From the NCBI GenBank assembly GCA_026874595.1, contig CM049319.1:17647101-17711100 (forward strand): a DNA stretch of 64,000 nt, in the 5' to 3' direction. This DNA is from Sipunculus nudus (taxonomy: Eukaryota; Annelida; Sipuncula; Golfingiida; Sipunculidae). Below the pieces are notes generated by a model. It worked only from the letters and a program-made list of their open reading frames with translations. It was not told where the DNA came from and did no database searches. Every line of letters begins with the position of its first letter. The first letter of the stretch is position 1. Positions 34,901-49,184 of this stretch are shown in pieces. Made by a program: the position numbers and the translations under genes.

Positions 34901-36539
34901 GGTACAAGTAGACTGGTCCTCGTTAACAATAGCGGACATTTCAAGACCCTGAACTGGAAAGCTTGACACGGACGGAAGTACTTATCAGGCGTAGATGTAG
35001 CCCCTGATGGCGTGTAATAGCTTCAAGTTAACACATAACGACCAGCAAATTATCAGAGCCGCTCTGTATATTGACGACAAGGACACTCCTGTAGTTGCTT
35101 CCTTCCGGTCTGAGAATAGAGGTATAGAAACACGAGATCTGTACAAGCCCATACGCATGTTTAAGCACGTTTGAATCGAAGTCCTTCTTCTCTGAACGGT
35201 TTGTCATTCCAGTCATGGAAGATCATTATCTACAGCAAAGTGATACCTGTTTCATTACTGTGTCCCTGAAGGCAGAGTGCAGCCATGCTTTCAAACCTTT
35301 ACTATCGTCGAAGATACTAGTGGTGGCTCCTACGACTCCTGTATTACGGTCGGTTTCATGTTCCCAAGCTTAAAATTTCGCGATGTACCTTTTTTTTCTC
35401 GCGATGATTACATTGTTATCCCATCAGGAACTGGTACACAGTGTTTTTTCTAGGTCCGTCTAAATTTCTATGTAAAGAGCAGGCTGCTGATTTGCTGATC
35501 TACTATAATTTAAAGATTTGGGCGTGGTAAAAAAAAGCGTTATTCAGTCTAGACTTTGCCGATACACGTCCCCTTAACCTCTACGAAGATAGATTGTCGA
35601 TTGGCCCACTGTCGTGTGGCATCCTCGTGTCTTTATCGGACCTTGTCTGATTTATTTCCCCCAGCTTTTCATTGGGCTGCCATTAAGCGTACATATTAAA
35701 AACCTGGAGGGCACAGGTTGCATGTCGAAATTAGCCATTGTATAGCAGACTTGTCAGGTCAGCTGAAGGGTTTTTTTTTTCACAAAGTGTTCCTTCTATT
35801 TCTTCTGATTTAAAACATTTCAAGAAGAATATATGGAAAATATGATACCGACCACACCATAATCGAATGCATTAGGGTTTTAGCAAGATTTAATAAAACC
35901 ATTAAACAGGATTTATATGTACAAGCATTAGTCGGTTAAACATTCCAAGGCTGCATGTCGGATAAAATTATTTTATGACATCAGTGGGTGACCATTAAAG
36001 TTTTTTTTATTTGGTCTCTTATTTAAATATATATGTCCCATAATGTTCCAAACTGATGCATTGAATGATTTCTCAGTCTTATATTAAAATTGGGTCATGT
36101 TGATCTATATTATTTGGTTTACGACTTAGGGTACTGCTGCAAAATTTGATAAATGATCGGGAGAATGTAAAACATTATAGTGTCCGGGTTTTTACCATTT
36201 AAACTGCCTGATGAAATTGTGAGGTAAAATAAGTCAGCATCACCTAATCTCAGTTAAGAAATGTTATTATAATGATTGGACTAGTGATCAGATCTATGTA
36301 ATTTAGTTAATGTTATTTTACTGAAAACCGGTTAATCAATTCAAATAAAGAGACCGTCAAGATCAATCAAATTTGCTCTCGAAGAAAAGGTTGATGGAAG
36401 AAAACGTTGAGCAAAAGCAAAGTAATGTCGCTTGCGCGGGAAGGTTAGGAATATTTAACGGTAATTAAATGAACACCGGTTTATACCTGTTTGGACCTGT
36501 TTTCCAAGAGATGCCAAGATGTGTTAATAACCAACCCCT

Positions 36540-36960
36540 ACTGCTCTGCTGATTAGCCGTAATGGGAAAAGTCGGAGGACCATTTTGTCGCTAGTGCCGC
36601 GCGCGCTTCCAAAGAGCCGCAGAGAGCTGTTGTGCCAGAGTTGCAGATGGGACAATAAAAGCAGCTTAACGCTGGACAGGGCGGGATCCATGCGGCTCTA
36701 GAACATATCTGTCTTGTCATTGTTAAGTCACAGGAAATGTATTCAATTTAGAGTGTTAGCACAAGTGTGAACCAGCCCCTCTTCCACAGCAAGATTAAAT
36801 CGGCCGATTCGCAGACTTTCGTGAGGGGCAACTTCAATAGGGATTCGCCGCCGACAGAGCCAATTTAGTACTTGCTTTAAAGAATTGAATGCTGTTGGAG
36901 GCCCCGTTTGACGCAGGTTGCTTAATTCCACCTCTCAGGCCAGAAAACTCCGATAGAAAT
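36540..36960. promoter_or_regulatory. Possible cis-regulatory block in intron 2
   Basis: A GC-balanced, non-repetitive stretch with GCCGCGCGCGC, GACAATAAAAGC (TATA-like) and GGCCGATTCGC stands out from its AT-rich surroundings. No coding frame is recognisable: the opposed 62-codon frame at 36743-36931 has no familiar motif. It could be an enhancer or an internal promoter. Confidence 0.2.
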
Positions 36961-39189
36961 ATATCTAAATGAATGGGATGCCTGTAGCAATCCTGCTATA
37001 AGAGAAGCAACTTGATAATGGCCAATTGACACTCTCAACAAAAATTGTAGTGACGCCCTGTAGAGGGCACGGGTTCAGGCCATCGGCTGAACGTTGTATC
37101 AACAAAATCAAGTAAATACCTGAATAAGCTAACACCTGTAGCAGTGGGACCGCGGATAGTCTTAAATATAGAGTTTTGGAATCAATAGATCTAAACGACT
37201 TTTACTTACAATTTCATCAGTCGAAAACAATTTAATAATTTGTATGTACATATTTTCCCTAAGTCCGCATAAGTTCCGTTAGCATCACCGGCCTTTTAAA
37301 GAACATTTATTTCCACATAATCTTCCCCCCTCAAAACCTGAAATTACATGAATTATTCTTTTAGACTTTTACAGCGTTTAAGAACCGTAGATCGTGGTTT
37401 TGGTACAGGAATTTATTTCATTTACCATGCAAATTACACAAAGTAACATCAATTTAATAATTTCTATTTGTTAATATTTTCAATTATGTCAATAAAAATA
37501 TTTTATTTGGAACATGTTCAAACAAAGGAATAATAAGAAAAAAAATGAACAATAAAGAAAATACTGACTGGTGTTTCTTTAAGACAGTAGTAATGATATA
37601 TAAATTAATCAAATTATTATAATAAAAAACAGGAAAAATAAAGGCATCAGAAGTGGTTTATACATAAGACTTTTATCATAATTAACGGTTAATATACTAA
37701 TGTGTCATGGACTTCATTTATATCTCTGAACCTGAAATCGGAATAATATTAATCAGTTCTCAACTTTATTATTATAATTATAATTAACATAGATATTTTT
37801 TTCTTATTTCATTTCTATGGCTTCCTATAAAGAGAAAAGACAGGATATTAATCACAGAAGTCATGTTAGCATCATTATCCAAATGTAATTGTATGTATTA
37901 CAAGGCTGACTTGATTTTAGTTATTAATAATTCAGATTAATTTGAATCTGTATCAAGTAAACACATAGAAACAAAAGGAGGTGAGGTCGAGGTACCGTTT
38001 TTTTTTTATGGCAGAGCTCGGGTTATGTTACAGGCAGAAAACACCCCAAATCGTTAAAAAGGATCTATATGGGTTATATAAGCAGTTTAGCGGAATTATC
38101 GCACACTTAGCCTTCCTGGCATGGCATGAAAAATGTCAGATATACCTTTGTTTATTCGGGGAAAGTGATCTTTGCGAGCCTTTGATTTGTTTTCCGTTTC
38201 ACCGGCGCAGTATTGTTTAATATTTACTGTTAATGATTTCGGAAAGGTCAACGTGTCACGTTTCTTCAAGAGATGCGAAAGCGTTTGCCGGTTCCTATTG
38301 TAGAGATCATACCAGAAACCTATAGAGGGCAAGTCGATGCCAAACAATCGACCAGTTTTATATGCAGCCGCCACGACCAGATCCATAAGATGTCAAGAAA
38401 TAACCTTCATATTTAAAGATTTGACAAACGAGGTTAGGGCAGTATCTTCTTGGGCGGGCGCTAACAAAAGCGTGGTCGGTTTCAGATATATATTTTTCAC
38501 GCCATCTGCGGTGCTGTCAAAACAGTGACTTTTATTGGCTATATATCTCGGCTATTAAGATGAATAAACTTACAAATCTGATTTGTGTCCAACCAATGTC
38601 GAAAACGTGAAATTGAGATATGCAGTTTAGTTTTTACTATTGTGTTCGAATTTATCATTGTCAAGAAATAAAAAAAACATATGTTCCACTTGATATTTAT
38701 ACTATTTTATATACCTTTGTATTTGTAGGTTAAGCATTTATACGAGTGTATCTTAGTTCCTTCGGTAACTGAGTTTTCATTGGGGATCTTGTTTTAATAT
38801 GTGTGTTTAAAGCTTGTTAAAATTGAAATATCGGGAACCACGTTGGCAGAGAGAACACGAAATATTAGCGTACTTACCACGATCAATAAAGCGGTTAATT
38901 CGATATTTCGTGAAAGTTTAACTGAAAGCAGAAAAAGAAAATGATCAATTAAGGTATTGTTATACCAATTACTTTGTCTGTTGTGTATTTTACTGTTTAG
39001 GTATATAACAAGAAAACCGCTCAATAAACCAACAGAAATTTAAAAGAAAACTTCTCACACAATACGTGTCTCGTATATTATTTACATTTGATGAGATTAT
39101 TGTAACATATTAAATGTTCTTAATGATCAAACTAAACTTCACCTTATTAAAAAAATACGGAAGGTTCACCAGTTATTTTTAGTCGAAAC

Positions 39190-39432
39190 TGTTTATGAAT
39201 TCCTTGAAATACTTTGCCCGCGGCCAGTCCAGTTATTCGCTGTAGTCACGTGGTGAAACTGCAGACAGGGTTTATTTTATCATTTTATGTCATTGATATT
39301 GAGACTATACTTCCCAAGTGAAACAGACACAATAATCAAAGAGAAAATTGATTGAAAATTACTTGAAACACTTTCCCCGCCATCAAGTCCTTTTATTGGC
39401 AGAAGTCACGTGGTACACGAGCAAACGACATC
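39190..39432. repeat. Duplicated block with CACGTG E-boxes
   Basis: Two diverged direct copies, about 39191-39270 and 39350-39432. Both run CTTGAAA-ACTTT-CCCGC, then CAGTCC or AAGTCC, TTATT-GC and AGTCACGTGGT. The CACGTG E-box is kept in both copies although the sequence around it has drifted. Confidence 0.6.
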
Positions 39433-42400
39433 GTCAAGAAGCCAAATGGCCGACGTGGCCAAGGGGGAAAATAAGAACGTTTACCTTGGCGGTCGTTATG
39501 TAGTTGACACTTAACCCAGTGATACCATTAACCATATCAATCAACTCGTATACCAACCTCGCCCCGCCAGCTCCGGAGTTTGACCAGGTATCCGTCACCT
39601 GCTAGTCTTTTGTACCCTCACAGGGTGTCATGGGTAGCTGTAACCGTTGCGGTAAGCACATATTAGAAGGAATCAAGTGTACCCATGGAAACAATTTCCT
39701 TCTTATATTTTTTTACAAATGCTGATGCCTTCACCATAAGGTAAATCTACGGCTATGTTTCACGTTCGTAAATAAATAATCGTTTTCTGGCCTTTGTTAT
39801 TATAATTGACAGTGGTGTTACTTAATCTTGTCACGCAACTTTCTCTTGCCACGCTCTAGACATGTCCCTTTTTGGTCCTGATTTGTCGGGAACGATTTCA
39901 TGTGAGTCCTAAGGCACATTTTCAATATTTTCCAGTAAATCCCGAGGAATTTTCGTTATTTCGAGTAGGGTCTTGAGCAACGCCATCTTTAAAAAACTAC
40001 GCCTGTGCATCCGGCGGGTAAAATCAACCATGGACAACCCGGTCCCCTTCGGAATAACACGCAGTTGTCCCAACGCAGGAAAGTTTACCCTTTTTAAATA
40101 GACAGAGCCGAGACAGGCATTGGTCGAATCCTTTAAAAAGGTACCCTAACGACAGGTTATGACATCTGGATTGTTATTCGTGACCTCGTGCAAAAAGGAT
40201 CTGATACCCAAAAGGTATCTGCCATAATATCTTGGGTTATGTATATGATTTCGTAACTTTATTTACCGGCCACATATCCTTCGTAAACCTTTCACTTATC
40301 CGTCATCCGTTATAGCGGCAATGTACTCATTCGTTCACCTGAAGACCCAAGGTGTTTTCCTTTATGTTTTTGCAAACTCAGAGTTCTAGTAAAAAAAAAT
40401 AAAACATTTATAAATCAGAGAAATGTTATTTCAAGAGTAAAAAGTCCGCAAAATATACCATAAGGAATGAATCTTAAAATACAGCTACTCTTTGTGTGAT
40501 TGATTTTTATATGTATGATTAAAATACAATCAGCAAAGTCCTGGTTATGTTTGGTGAGTGAGCAATTTGATTACAATTAGCATGATCTTTAGTGACAGTT
40601 GAGAGCAGGCCTGATGTATAGAAAAAAAGTCTTCATCGATAAAAGTGTAATAATTTTGGTTATTTTCGCTCACATTATTTTCATACTAAATTATAATCTA
40701 TGACATTTTACGGCCGACGGGAGATTGACGGTATTCAGGTTATCATTCAAACACAATGTTATGCCAGAGATGAAAAAGATCACGTTAATATTAAAGAAAG
40801 TTCAGTGCAGTAGCAAATTCATACAAGATAGTTCTATATCTGGAGAACATTTCTTTGTGAAACAGTTGATTATAATGACTTTGTAAGTCATAAAAATACA
40901 CAACTTATTCAAAGAAAAGGAATAGCAATAACAATGCTATTGTATATACTCTGTGTTCGCCGAGTATAAAAGCTCTAACTCTGTGTATGTTATAAGCAGT
41001 CTGTGTTTATACTAGTCCCGTCGCGTTTGCACTGTTTGTGCTCCAAGCTAAACTTGTTAATTATTTAATGAACCAGACAATAATTGAGCTTTGAGAAGAT
41101 CCAGAATCAGTTGTCATCTTCTTAATCGTGTTGTGAATCAGCCACATAACGTCATGAAAAGACAAGGACTCAGCCTTAAAGAGAGTTTATGGTATTCTTC
41201 AGAGGGGATCTGACCTATTTTTACATACATGGCTGACATACTGGCAACTTGGTAATGACGGCGTTGTGGGAAGTCCCGACGCTCTGGTCGTCATAAATCT
41301 GTATCTACATGACTGCCGCGGGGAATGTAGTGTTAACTGCTGCGACCTCTCGGTTAAACGGCATGTACGGAGATAGTTAATGATATTTGGTGTTATAAAA
41401 TAAGCTGTGGAATGACACATCACTCACTTATAAAAACACATATATCTTTTACAACGAGTTGCAGAATTATGAAGGCCCTTACGGATACTTGATCATAAAA
41501 GTATATTTTACTATGAAGACCCCTTCTATGACGTTGATGCACGTCACTTTCTGAAGAACTGATGTTTTCCACCCGATCAATTTAACTTGATATAAAACCT
41601 CTGCTAGGCAACACGTAAATTTTGTATGCAACTAAATGATGTAAAATACAAATGATATATCTATTACCTCTCTGTGCCATTGAATAAAAAAATATGTCAG
41701 ACAGTCCTGTTTTTTTTCTCGGTAGGTTTCCGTCATGTGCATGAGGCATATCAACCAATTATATTTGCATATGTTCAAGGACAGACCATATTTTACGTAT
41801 GCTAACCATCGGTAGACGTGCTTACTCATTGGAAAAAAAAGAGCACATTAGATAGTAAGATGTATTCAGTGTTACAAATCTCGCCCACACAGAAGGTACA
41901 AACTAATATTAAGAGTACTTGTAAAAGAACAGTCTCCAGATCATTTAGTCATACAGCCTATTCAGAGATGGAGATTTAAAATGTGCTGTACTGATGACGC
42001 AATCACCAGCTACATGCAAACTTAATAATCTCACCTTAAATTGCCTTCAGAATACGAACCTATATACCATGTATATTAAATTTGTGGTATTTTTACTTTT
42101 TTTTATATTTTTACAAGTAAATACTTGAATAAAAATCTTCTTTCCCAATGAAAATGTAATTTTTTAGGAAACAAAGGCAAGAAGTCGAGGACTCTCCATT
42201 TCTTGCAATTCTAGACCGACGGAAGTGAAACCAAAGACATAATGTTCATTTAGTCTTTAATAAGCATTTGAACATCTTATTTTTAATATACCAAGATATT
42301 AAAAATAAACCTTTCCAGCACTGGCCATGTTATAAGGGAGTATGCTATACATACGTAAACACCTGACAATGGAACATGTTAAAATGCCAGCTGAGACTAT

Positions 42401-43773
42401 AGTCTACATTCATAAAAGACAAGCCAAACCACTAACTTCTCAACCTAAATTGCCTTCCCGGTCTATTTCATGAACATTCATAAGCTCCTGAGCGATAATG
42501 TAATTCATGACACCTCCACAAAGACCAAAATTACTGTGAAAGACACCAATGGTTGAGGCATTATCTAGAATTCATTTACATCTCCCACTATATGCAGCGG
42601 TTTTCTGAGTGTCAACAAAGGGCGGGCACCTCACACAAGACAAATAATAGTAGGATATCGTAGGGGGAACTGGATAAAACATCCTGGTGTACCGTTAATA
42701 CATTTAACCTATCGTATTTTCTAAAAGCGAAGTAAACTGAGCTGTCAAAGAGAATAAAGCTGGGTGATTTTTTAAGTGATGAAGGTGCAATGACTTTTAG
42801 CGCTTCGGCTTGTACTTGAAGAATGACGGTATTTCACATTTGACACGATGGACATTAAAGGTTAATTGGATTTTTAGCATTAACACTGGGATTTATGAAT
42901 TAGATTCAAGATCGATGAACTAACATTTTTCGCAACTTTTATAGATATCTTGGTTCAGTTTATTGTTGATTTTTAAATGAATATTTAAAACCCCCTTAAA
43001 ATGTTTTGCCTACACGATACTAAGTGTCATACATGTATATCGGTATCTCCCTATTTTCATAGCTGATAAAATGTGACCATTTACACATTCACTTACTGGT
43101 TTAAAACACAGGAAAACTCTCTAAACAAACAACAATGTATGGGCGATTCCTCCCACGAACAACTAAATACATGCCATTAAAATACTGACCTTTGTGTAGC
43201 TGTGACGCTTAAAATGAACGTCACCAGTGTTTTCCAGGGTTTGCACACAAATAATTAAATGAAAAATTCATGACCCCACTTTTGTCTACAGACAAGAAAA
43301 AGGGAACTTTGATCGTAGTTTGCGAAAGTTAGAGCCTTAAAATAAACACACTAACGCATGATATTTCTCAAGCACATTTTTTATTAATTTGATTTTGAAA
43401 AGGTAGCATACACAAATCAAAAGTACGACGGTGCACACTAGAAGGTATCCAAAAGGGGAAGAAATATGTTATATAAACATATATTGTAAAAACCTTTTCA
43501 AGGCCAGATTTATTATTTGTACCACGTTTAAAATATAAAGTGTTTATAGCTTAGTTTTAAAAGATAAATTCAGGAAATGTTAACAAAAAATGTCAAAGCC
43601 ATTACAGAAATCATAAAAACTACACACACTTTTTTCTTTAGATGGCATCATAAATAAAATAAGACACATCTGCCCCTCCTATGAAGTACAGCATCTGACG
43701 TTGGTATGACAATAAGTGCAGTACTAATGGGTGGTGTCAAAGAGGCGGAATAGACACGTGGACGCATAAACAG

Positions 43774-43781
43774 TGACGTCA
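43774..43781. promoter_or_regulatory. Perfect CRE octamer
   Basis: TGACGTCA in intron 2, flanked by CAG and GCG. Confidence 0.3.
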
Positions 43782-45966
43782 GCGAAAACATTTCCGAGAA
43801 TTCATAAGAATACCCCTTTAAATAAATAATATATATTTATATTTTTTCATTGCTTGTAACCGTTTTTCTCTATAAGGACCATTGAGGAAAGGTTTTGGTC
43901 CGAACTCTTGTGGTTGCGCCCCTTTCATTTTTTCAGTAAATAATTGCCCTTGTGCACACTTAACCGAACTGGAAAAAAATTAATGAAAGACCTTCATGAT
44001 ATGAAAATAAAATTATTATCTTTTAATATCTTTAGACATGAGGTATTCAAAGAAGGACAGATCATATTTGAGGAACATCTTGAACTATAAAATGGCAAGA
44101 CTTCAACATAGAATTCTTTTTAATCGGATTTATAGCAAACAATCAATTTTATCTGGGTCACACCTTTGGGATTTACCTGGTAAACCTAGATAAGATTTTG
44201 GATATTTATATCACCAATGGGTGTAATTCTCAATAGAGTTTAGATTTTTTACAGGATGATCACATCTGTTTCCTGTTATCCCAACATTCCCATGAGAAAA
44301 ATGGCGGCCATAGACATAAATTTTACTTCCATTCTGGGGTGCCTAGTGAAAATTTACATTTACATATGAATTCACTGCAAAAAAAGGAATAATCGTTAAA
44401 AATGACTCGTTGCTGTAATTTGACTTAAGATCATTAACAACCCATTTTCGATAAGGGTAACAAAACTCGATTGGATTACAGTACCAAAAATATTCTAAAA
44501 CCTCTATGAAAAAGTGAGGTAGATATCTCATAGGTGTCGCAATATCACTCGATCAAATAACGTTACCGTAAAGATTCGATAAATATATATATGGCATCAC
44601 TTAATATTTTTTTAATTTCTAATTCGGTTTTTGGACCCCCATTTAAGAAATTGTATACTTTCGAGAGAAACTTAGGGCTTTTGAAAATTAATGCCGAATT
44701 TGATTGAGTACTATGGACCTATCCTCCGTCCCCTGCACATTAACGTTTTCCCAGCAAATACCCTCAGTCACCGAGATAGCAAGACTCAATAATTATAATG
44801 TAACTGGTACGCGTCGGAATTCGCTGATGTAGGCTCGATTTTACATATCTGTTATCCTCTTATGTTCGTTTTTCACACATTACACGCTGTGGTACTAATA
44901 TACATGAACAATTTTATTTTTTTATCACCCGAGCTGTTATCATAGTAATTTATGGTATATGTCCATGTCATATAGATGGCGCTGCCTATCAAATGGGGTT
45001 AAAGTTAGTCTTATGAAATGAAGCACTCTAGCTTTTACCAGAGTAGGACTAAGTCACAAACAGTACAAATGCTCAAATCTTAGGCGCTCATAACGGTCAC
45101 TCGAAATCGCTTGGCAGCAAAGCAAATTTTCTTGAGTGGCAACAGAAATTTTACTGTATTTCAAATGTATCTTTTGTCAAATATCACCAATGGGTCTTTG
45201 TAAGTCTGTGATAATATCTCTCAAATTAGTAAGCAGTGGAATGTTACCTGTATAATCAGTAAACCATTAACCTATATGTAGGTCAGTAGGTCATTTTTTT
45301 TTCAACCGAGTCCCTCTTATATACGCCGTCACGCCTATTCCTTCAGCTTAATAAAATACGTTTGCAATCTGCACTGCAATATCGTTCTTTCTTCTGCTCT
45401 AGTTTACGCAATTTTTATTATATGTCGTAAGATACAGAGTTATAGATCAGAGGTAAAATGGTTCCTTTTATAAATGGGTTAACGAGGTAGGAGAAAATAA
45501 TCCACAGTAAAGCCACACACAAAAACTACGGACGCCTTTTTTTACTTTTTATTTTATCAGTCTAGACACAACCCATGATATTTTGCCAGTTTGCCAAGAA
45601 AATACAAACATTTGCTCCAGTTCTTGAAATAGCAAAAATGATCAACACAAAATATTTAGTCCTTTTTCAATACGTTTAAGAATTCTTTCAGAGAATTCGG
45701 GAGCAACGTAACATAGAACCTGGTTTTATTTACCAAAAAAAAAAAATTACAAAAATGAATCCGTAAAACAAAATTTTTTTTGTATGGCCGCCAGACTTAT
45801 TTTTGTTCACTTGAAATCTAATAAATGACAGGGTAAGCAATAAAAAGACATATCATCGACTTTTTCCGGGGAAAACGGATTTACGGAAGAATTCCTTTAC
45901 CTCCAGACCGATAAATTCCCTAACGGAGAGGACAGAACGAGCCATATTTGGATAATGTTTAGACTA

Positions 45967-45974
45967 TGACGTCA
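45967..45974. promoter_or_regulatory. Perfect CRE octamer
   Basis: TGACGTCA in CTATGACGTCATAAAT. The next perfect octamer is 292 bases on. Confidence 0.3.
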
Positions 45975-46258
45975 TAAATTTATAATTGCATCAGTGATCA
46001 TCTCTCAGTTTTCCCAGATAACCAGTCACATATATGTCTTTCTGCTTTATGACAAAATCTAGAAGACCTTCGCTGCGTAAACGTACTTTATAAGGCTTCA
46101 AAGTAAGGAGGTAAGATTAATCAACTATTTACACGAAACAATGATCTCCCAGTTACAAAGCGGTATGATAAAAGCAGTGACAATATTAACTGTATGCTCT
46201 CGGTATTTCGCCATTTTGACAAAACGTAACAAGTGGCCTTAAATAAAAATAGACGTGA

Positions 46259-46266
46259 TGACGTCA
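46259..46266. promoter_or_regulatory. Perfect CRE octamer
   Basis: TGACGTCA in GACGTGATGACGTCATTG, with a partial CRE just upstream. Confidence 0.35.
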
Positions 46267-46440
46267 TTGCTTTCTAGATATTTCCAGTCATTTACATAAC
46301 GGTCCTTAAAGGGAACCCCTTCGATGTATATTGTTTTGTATGTTTATACTTTTTCAATTTACTCTTTTATTAACGTGTATCGTTTGGTGAAGCGATGGCA
46401 GTCTTTTTCATGTAGATTTACGTGTGTGACTATGTGTGTG

Positions 46441-46443
<3 letters not shown>

Positions 46444-46472
<29 letters not shown>
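46444..46472. repeat. (GA)n microsatellite
   Basis: About fourteen GA units, preceded by a TGTGTG stretch. Confidence 0.95.
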
Positions 46473-46476
<4 letters not shown>

Positions 46477-48164
46477 ATTAGGCAGAGATATATAATACGT
46501 CTCCTTCAAAACGCCAGTTGGGCTTTCCTAGTCTTAATAAAAAAAGGTCGTGATGTAGTCGAGCAAAATATACCTGGTATTTCCACACCTGCTGTTTTAC
46601 AAGCGGTGGGAGATTTTGCAGACAATTACTAATTTTATCCATGGTTTGTATGGCCAAATATCCTGTCTAGACGTATGTGATAGAGACCTTTGGCCCCGTG
46701 GGGAGCATGAATTTGTTTTGTCTACAAATGCGTATCCGGTATACATGTATATATATATATATATGAACCGAACAATATGAATCAATTAAGCTTAATTGCT
46801 CCTCACAAAATCAGCCATTGAAAGGTAATCGTTGAGTTTTATATGTTGAACTTCTGTTTCTCATAACAATAGCCATGTAGCCATTATTTGTACTTGAAGA
46901 TGCAGGTTGTATAAAATCAGTCACTGAACCAGATTCAAACGTTTCGTATATGAAACAGTCGTTAAACATTGCGTCATAGCTGAATAGAAAATTAATTTTA
47001 CCTTTGATTAACCAGAAACATATTAATACACAGAATGATAAAAAAGTCGAAGCAACATTATAAAATAAGGATTTGCTTTAGCTTAAGCTTATTGTAAAAG
47101 AATCATTGATCATAGTGTTCCAGTAAAGATTGCCGGTATTAGACTAAGACTGATATGAAGTTATCAGTAAACATTTTTCAGTACCATAAGGAAACCCACA
47201 AAAATAGCTTCACCGTAAAGCATGCACGAATCAATTTGTAATTTTTTTTCGGCACCATTAAGAATCCAATCAGATTACCATAGATATGACCAAAAAGGAA
47301 AGTACCAAATTCCATATAGTTACCGATTCCGAGACAGTCAGCTTTTATTCCGCGCGGGGTTACTTAAGTCATATCTTTCATACCACGACAACCACTTATC
47401 ACGCATAGCGATCTGGTCAGAAATGTGACAGCTCTGTTTTCTTGGTTATTTGGGCTTCATTCCGGTACAGCAGCCGACAGTTTGGTGCTTTATTGCCGTG
47501 AAACGCTCTCCTTAAGCACTCTCCTTTCATATGTAGTCAGGAGAACAGCTGAAATCGTCTGTCTGTAACCAAGCCAGACTTCCAATGTAGTTTAAACCAA
47601 TGTTTTTCTAACTATTTCCCCCAGTCACCTGTTTGACGCAGACTGTTGGTTATATTTCAGGCACGTGGTTTTATTTTAGTCACTTCTGATGACATTTGTC
47701 TGTACAGTTTCAATAAAAAAAATCGTTTCACTTGCTTGTCATTTCTTGTTACATTTCACCTCATAAGAAGAAAAGCTATTTAATGTAGTTACGAAATATA
47801 GGTCTATGATCAGAGTGAATACCATCATTCAGACATTACAAGTGCACATTTGTTCATGTTTGTCTTATATATTTTAGTGTTTTCTCAGTGATGAAAAATA
47901 TACTAAAATAATCTGACTTATTACTGAACCTATTTCTTTATCAGTTTTATCCTTCAAATATATATTTTAGTTGAATTTATTTAAATTAAAAATAAATATA
48001 TATTTAAACTTTTTCACCTCTTCTTTGACAATATCGTCCACTTAGTTTAATGCAATAAATATAAGAATAACGATATTTCATATAAACGTTATATATATAT
48101 ATCATTTTATATGTTATAACACGTATATTTATCAATAAAGGTTGATATTCGTTACACGGGTAGA

Positions 48165-48250
48165 CATGTCACATGACCTCCAGAAAGATTTTCCTCGATT
48201 CACGTCCGTACTACTAGTCACATGACCTTCCACGTGACCTTTTCCGGTAC
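48165..48250. promoter_or_regulatory. Cluster of M-box / E-box motifs
   Basis: GTCACATGACCT occurs twice (near 48168 and 48219) and CCACGTGACCT once (near 48231), all within about 75 bases. TCACATGA and CACGTGAC are sites for MITF/TFE-type bHLH factors in animals. Clustering in an intron of a neuropeptide gene suggests a regulatory element, but its binding and target are unknown. Confidence 0.35.
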
Positions 48251-49106
48251 ACTCGCAGCAATATCATAATTAAATACAGAGAGTGGGAAGATCAGAACGA
48301 GGCGACGCATTACACATCCTTAATATATCAAACATCAAAATGTGCTAAATAATTTCGCTATCAAAATATCACAAGCCGTTCCCAATTAAGGATACTTCCC
48401 ACAGAGGTGTACCGTAAGGAAACCAAATACCATTACCGTAAAGATGGCACAAAAACAATGCCATCTTACACCGCGTTCTCTCAGCTTACAAGTTATCATC
48501 AAATCAAATTCCTTTGTTTGGCCCTTTCATCATTAATAAATACGGTGTGGATGTTTATGAGGTATATGGAAGTAATTGATGTTTATGAGATTTAAGGATG
48601 TAATTTGTGGTAGGTACATACTCTTAAGGTTGATAAGAACAATAATAAAACCACATAGAATCCCAAATTCTCTTTTCAGATTAATTTTGCAAATTAAAAC
48701 AGAAAGCAATACCATAAAAGCGCTCACAGTGACGTAAGTAATGGAACGGTAATTATTTCCATACAATATAACATATATGTATATAATTAATAAATTACAT
48801 TTTCATACCACCTTGAGGCTTCCGCCAAACACTTGGCCGGGTTTCTCTTCATATATGTTTGTATCTATTGTATTCCGCATTTGACTTCACTGTGAGGTCT
48901 TAGTGCTCCGTCTATAGCCATCCTGATACCGAGAATCCTATCATGAAATTATCTTTATTGTCATCTTCACCGGCAGTGTCATTTACAATAAAAAAATAAA
49001 ATAGGCAAATAAAGTTCAGGTCAGAAGGGAGCTTATGTATTCATTTATCATGAAATAACCATTCTTCTTATGTCCTTTTTATTTCTTTTAATTACTTTTT
49101 ATTAAG

Positions 49107-49184
49107 GTTCTACTGTTTTAAAAGCTTGACGGAATATGACGTAAAGTTCTATTGTTTTAAAAGCATGAAAGACTATGACGTAAA
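49107..49184. repeat. 39-bp tandem duplication carrying two CRE-like sites
   Basis: Two adjacent 39-base units (49107-49145 and 49146-49184) each read GTTCTA-TGTTTTAAAAGC and end in TATGACGTAAA. TGACGTAA therefore occurs at 49137-49144 and 49176-49183. The two sites are identical while five bases differ elsewhere in the unit. Confidence 0.85.

Noticed and set aside
12660-37075. CTCF-like motifs near 12665, 31600 and 37055 (for example GGCAGATGGCGCAG)
   Set aside because: Each has at least one mismatch to the core consensus; about two such matches are expected by chance in 64 kb on both strands.
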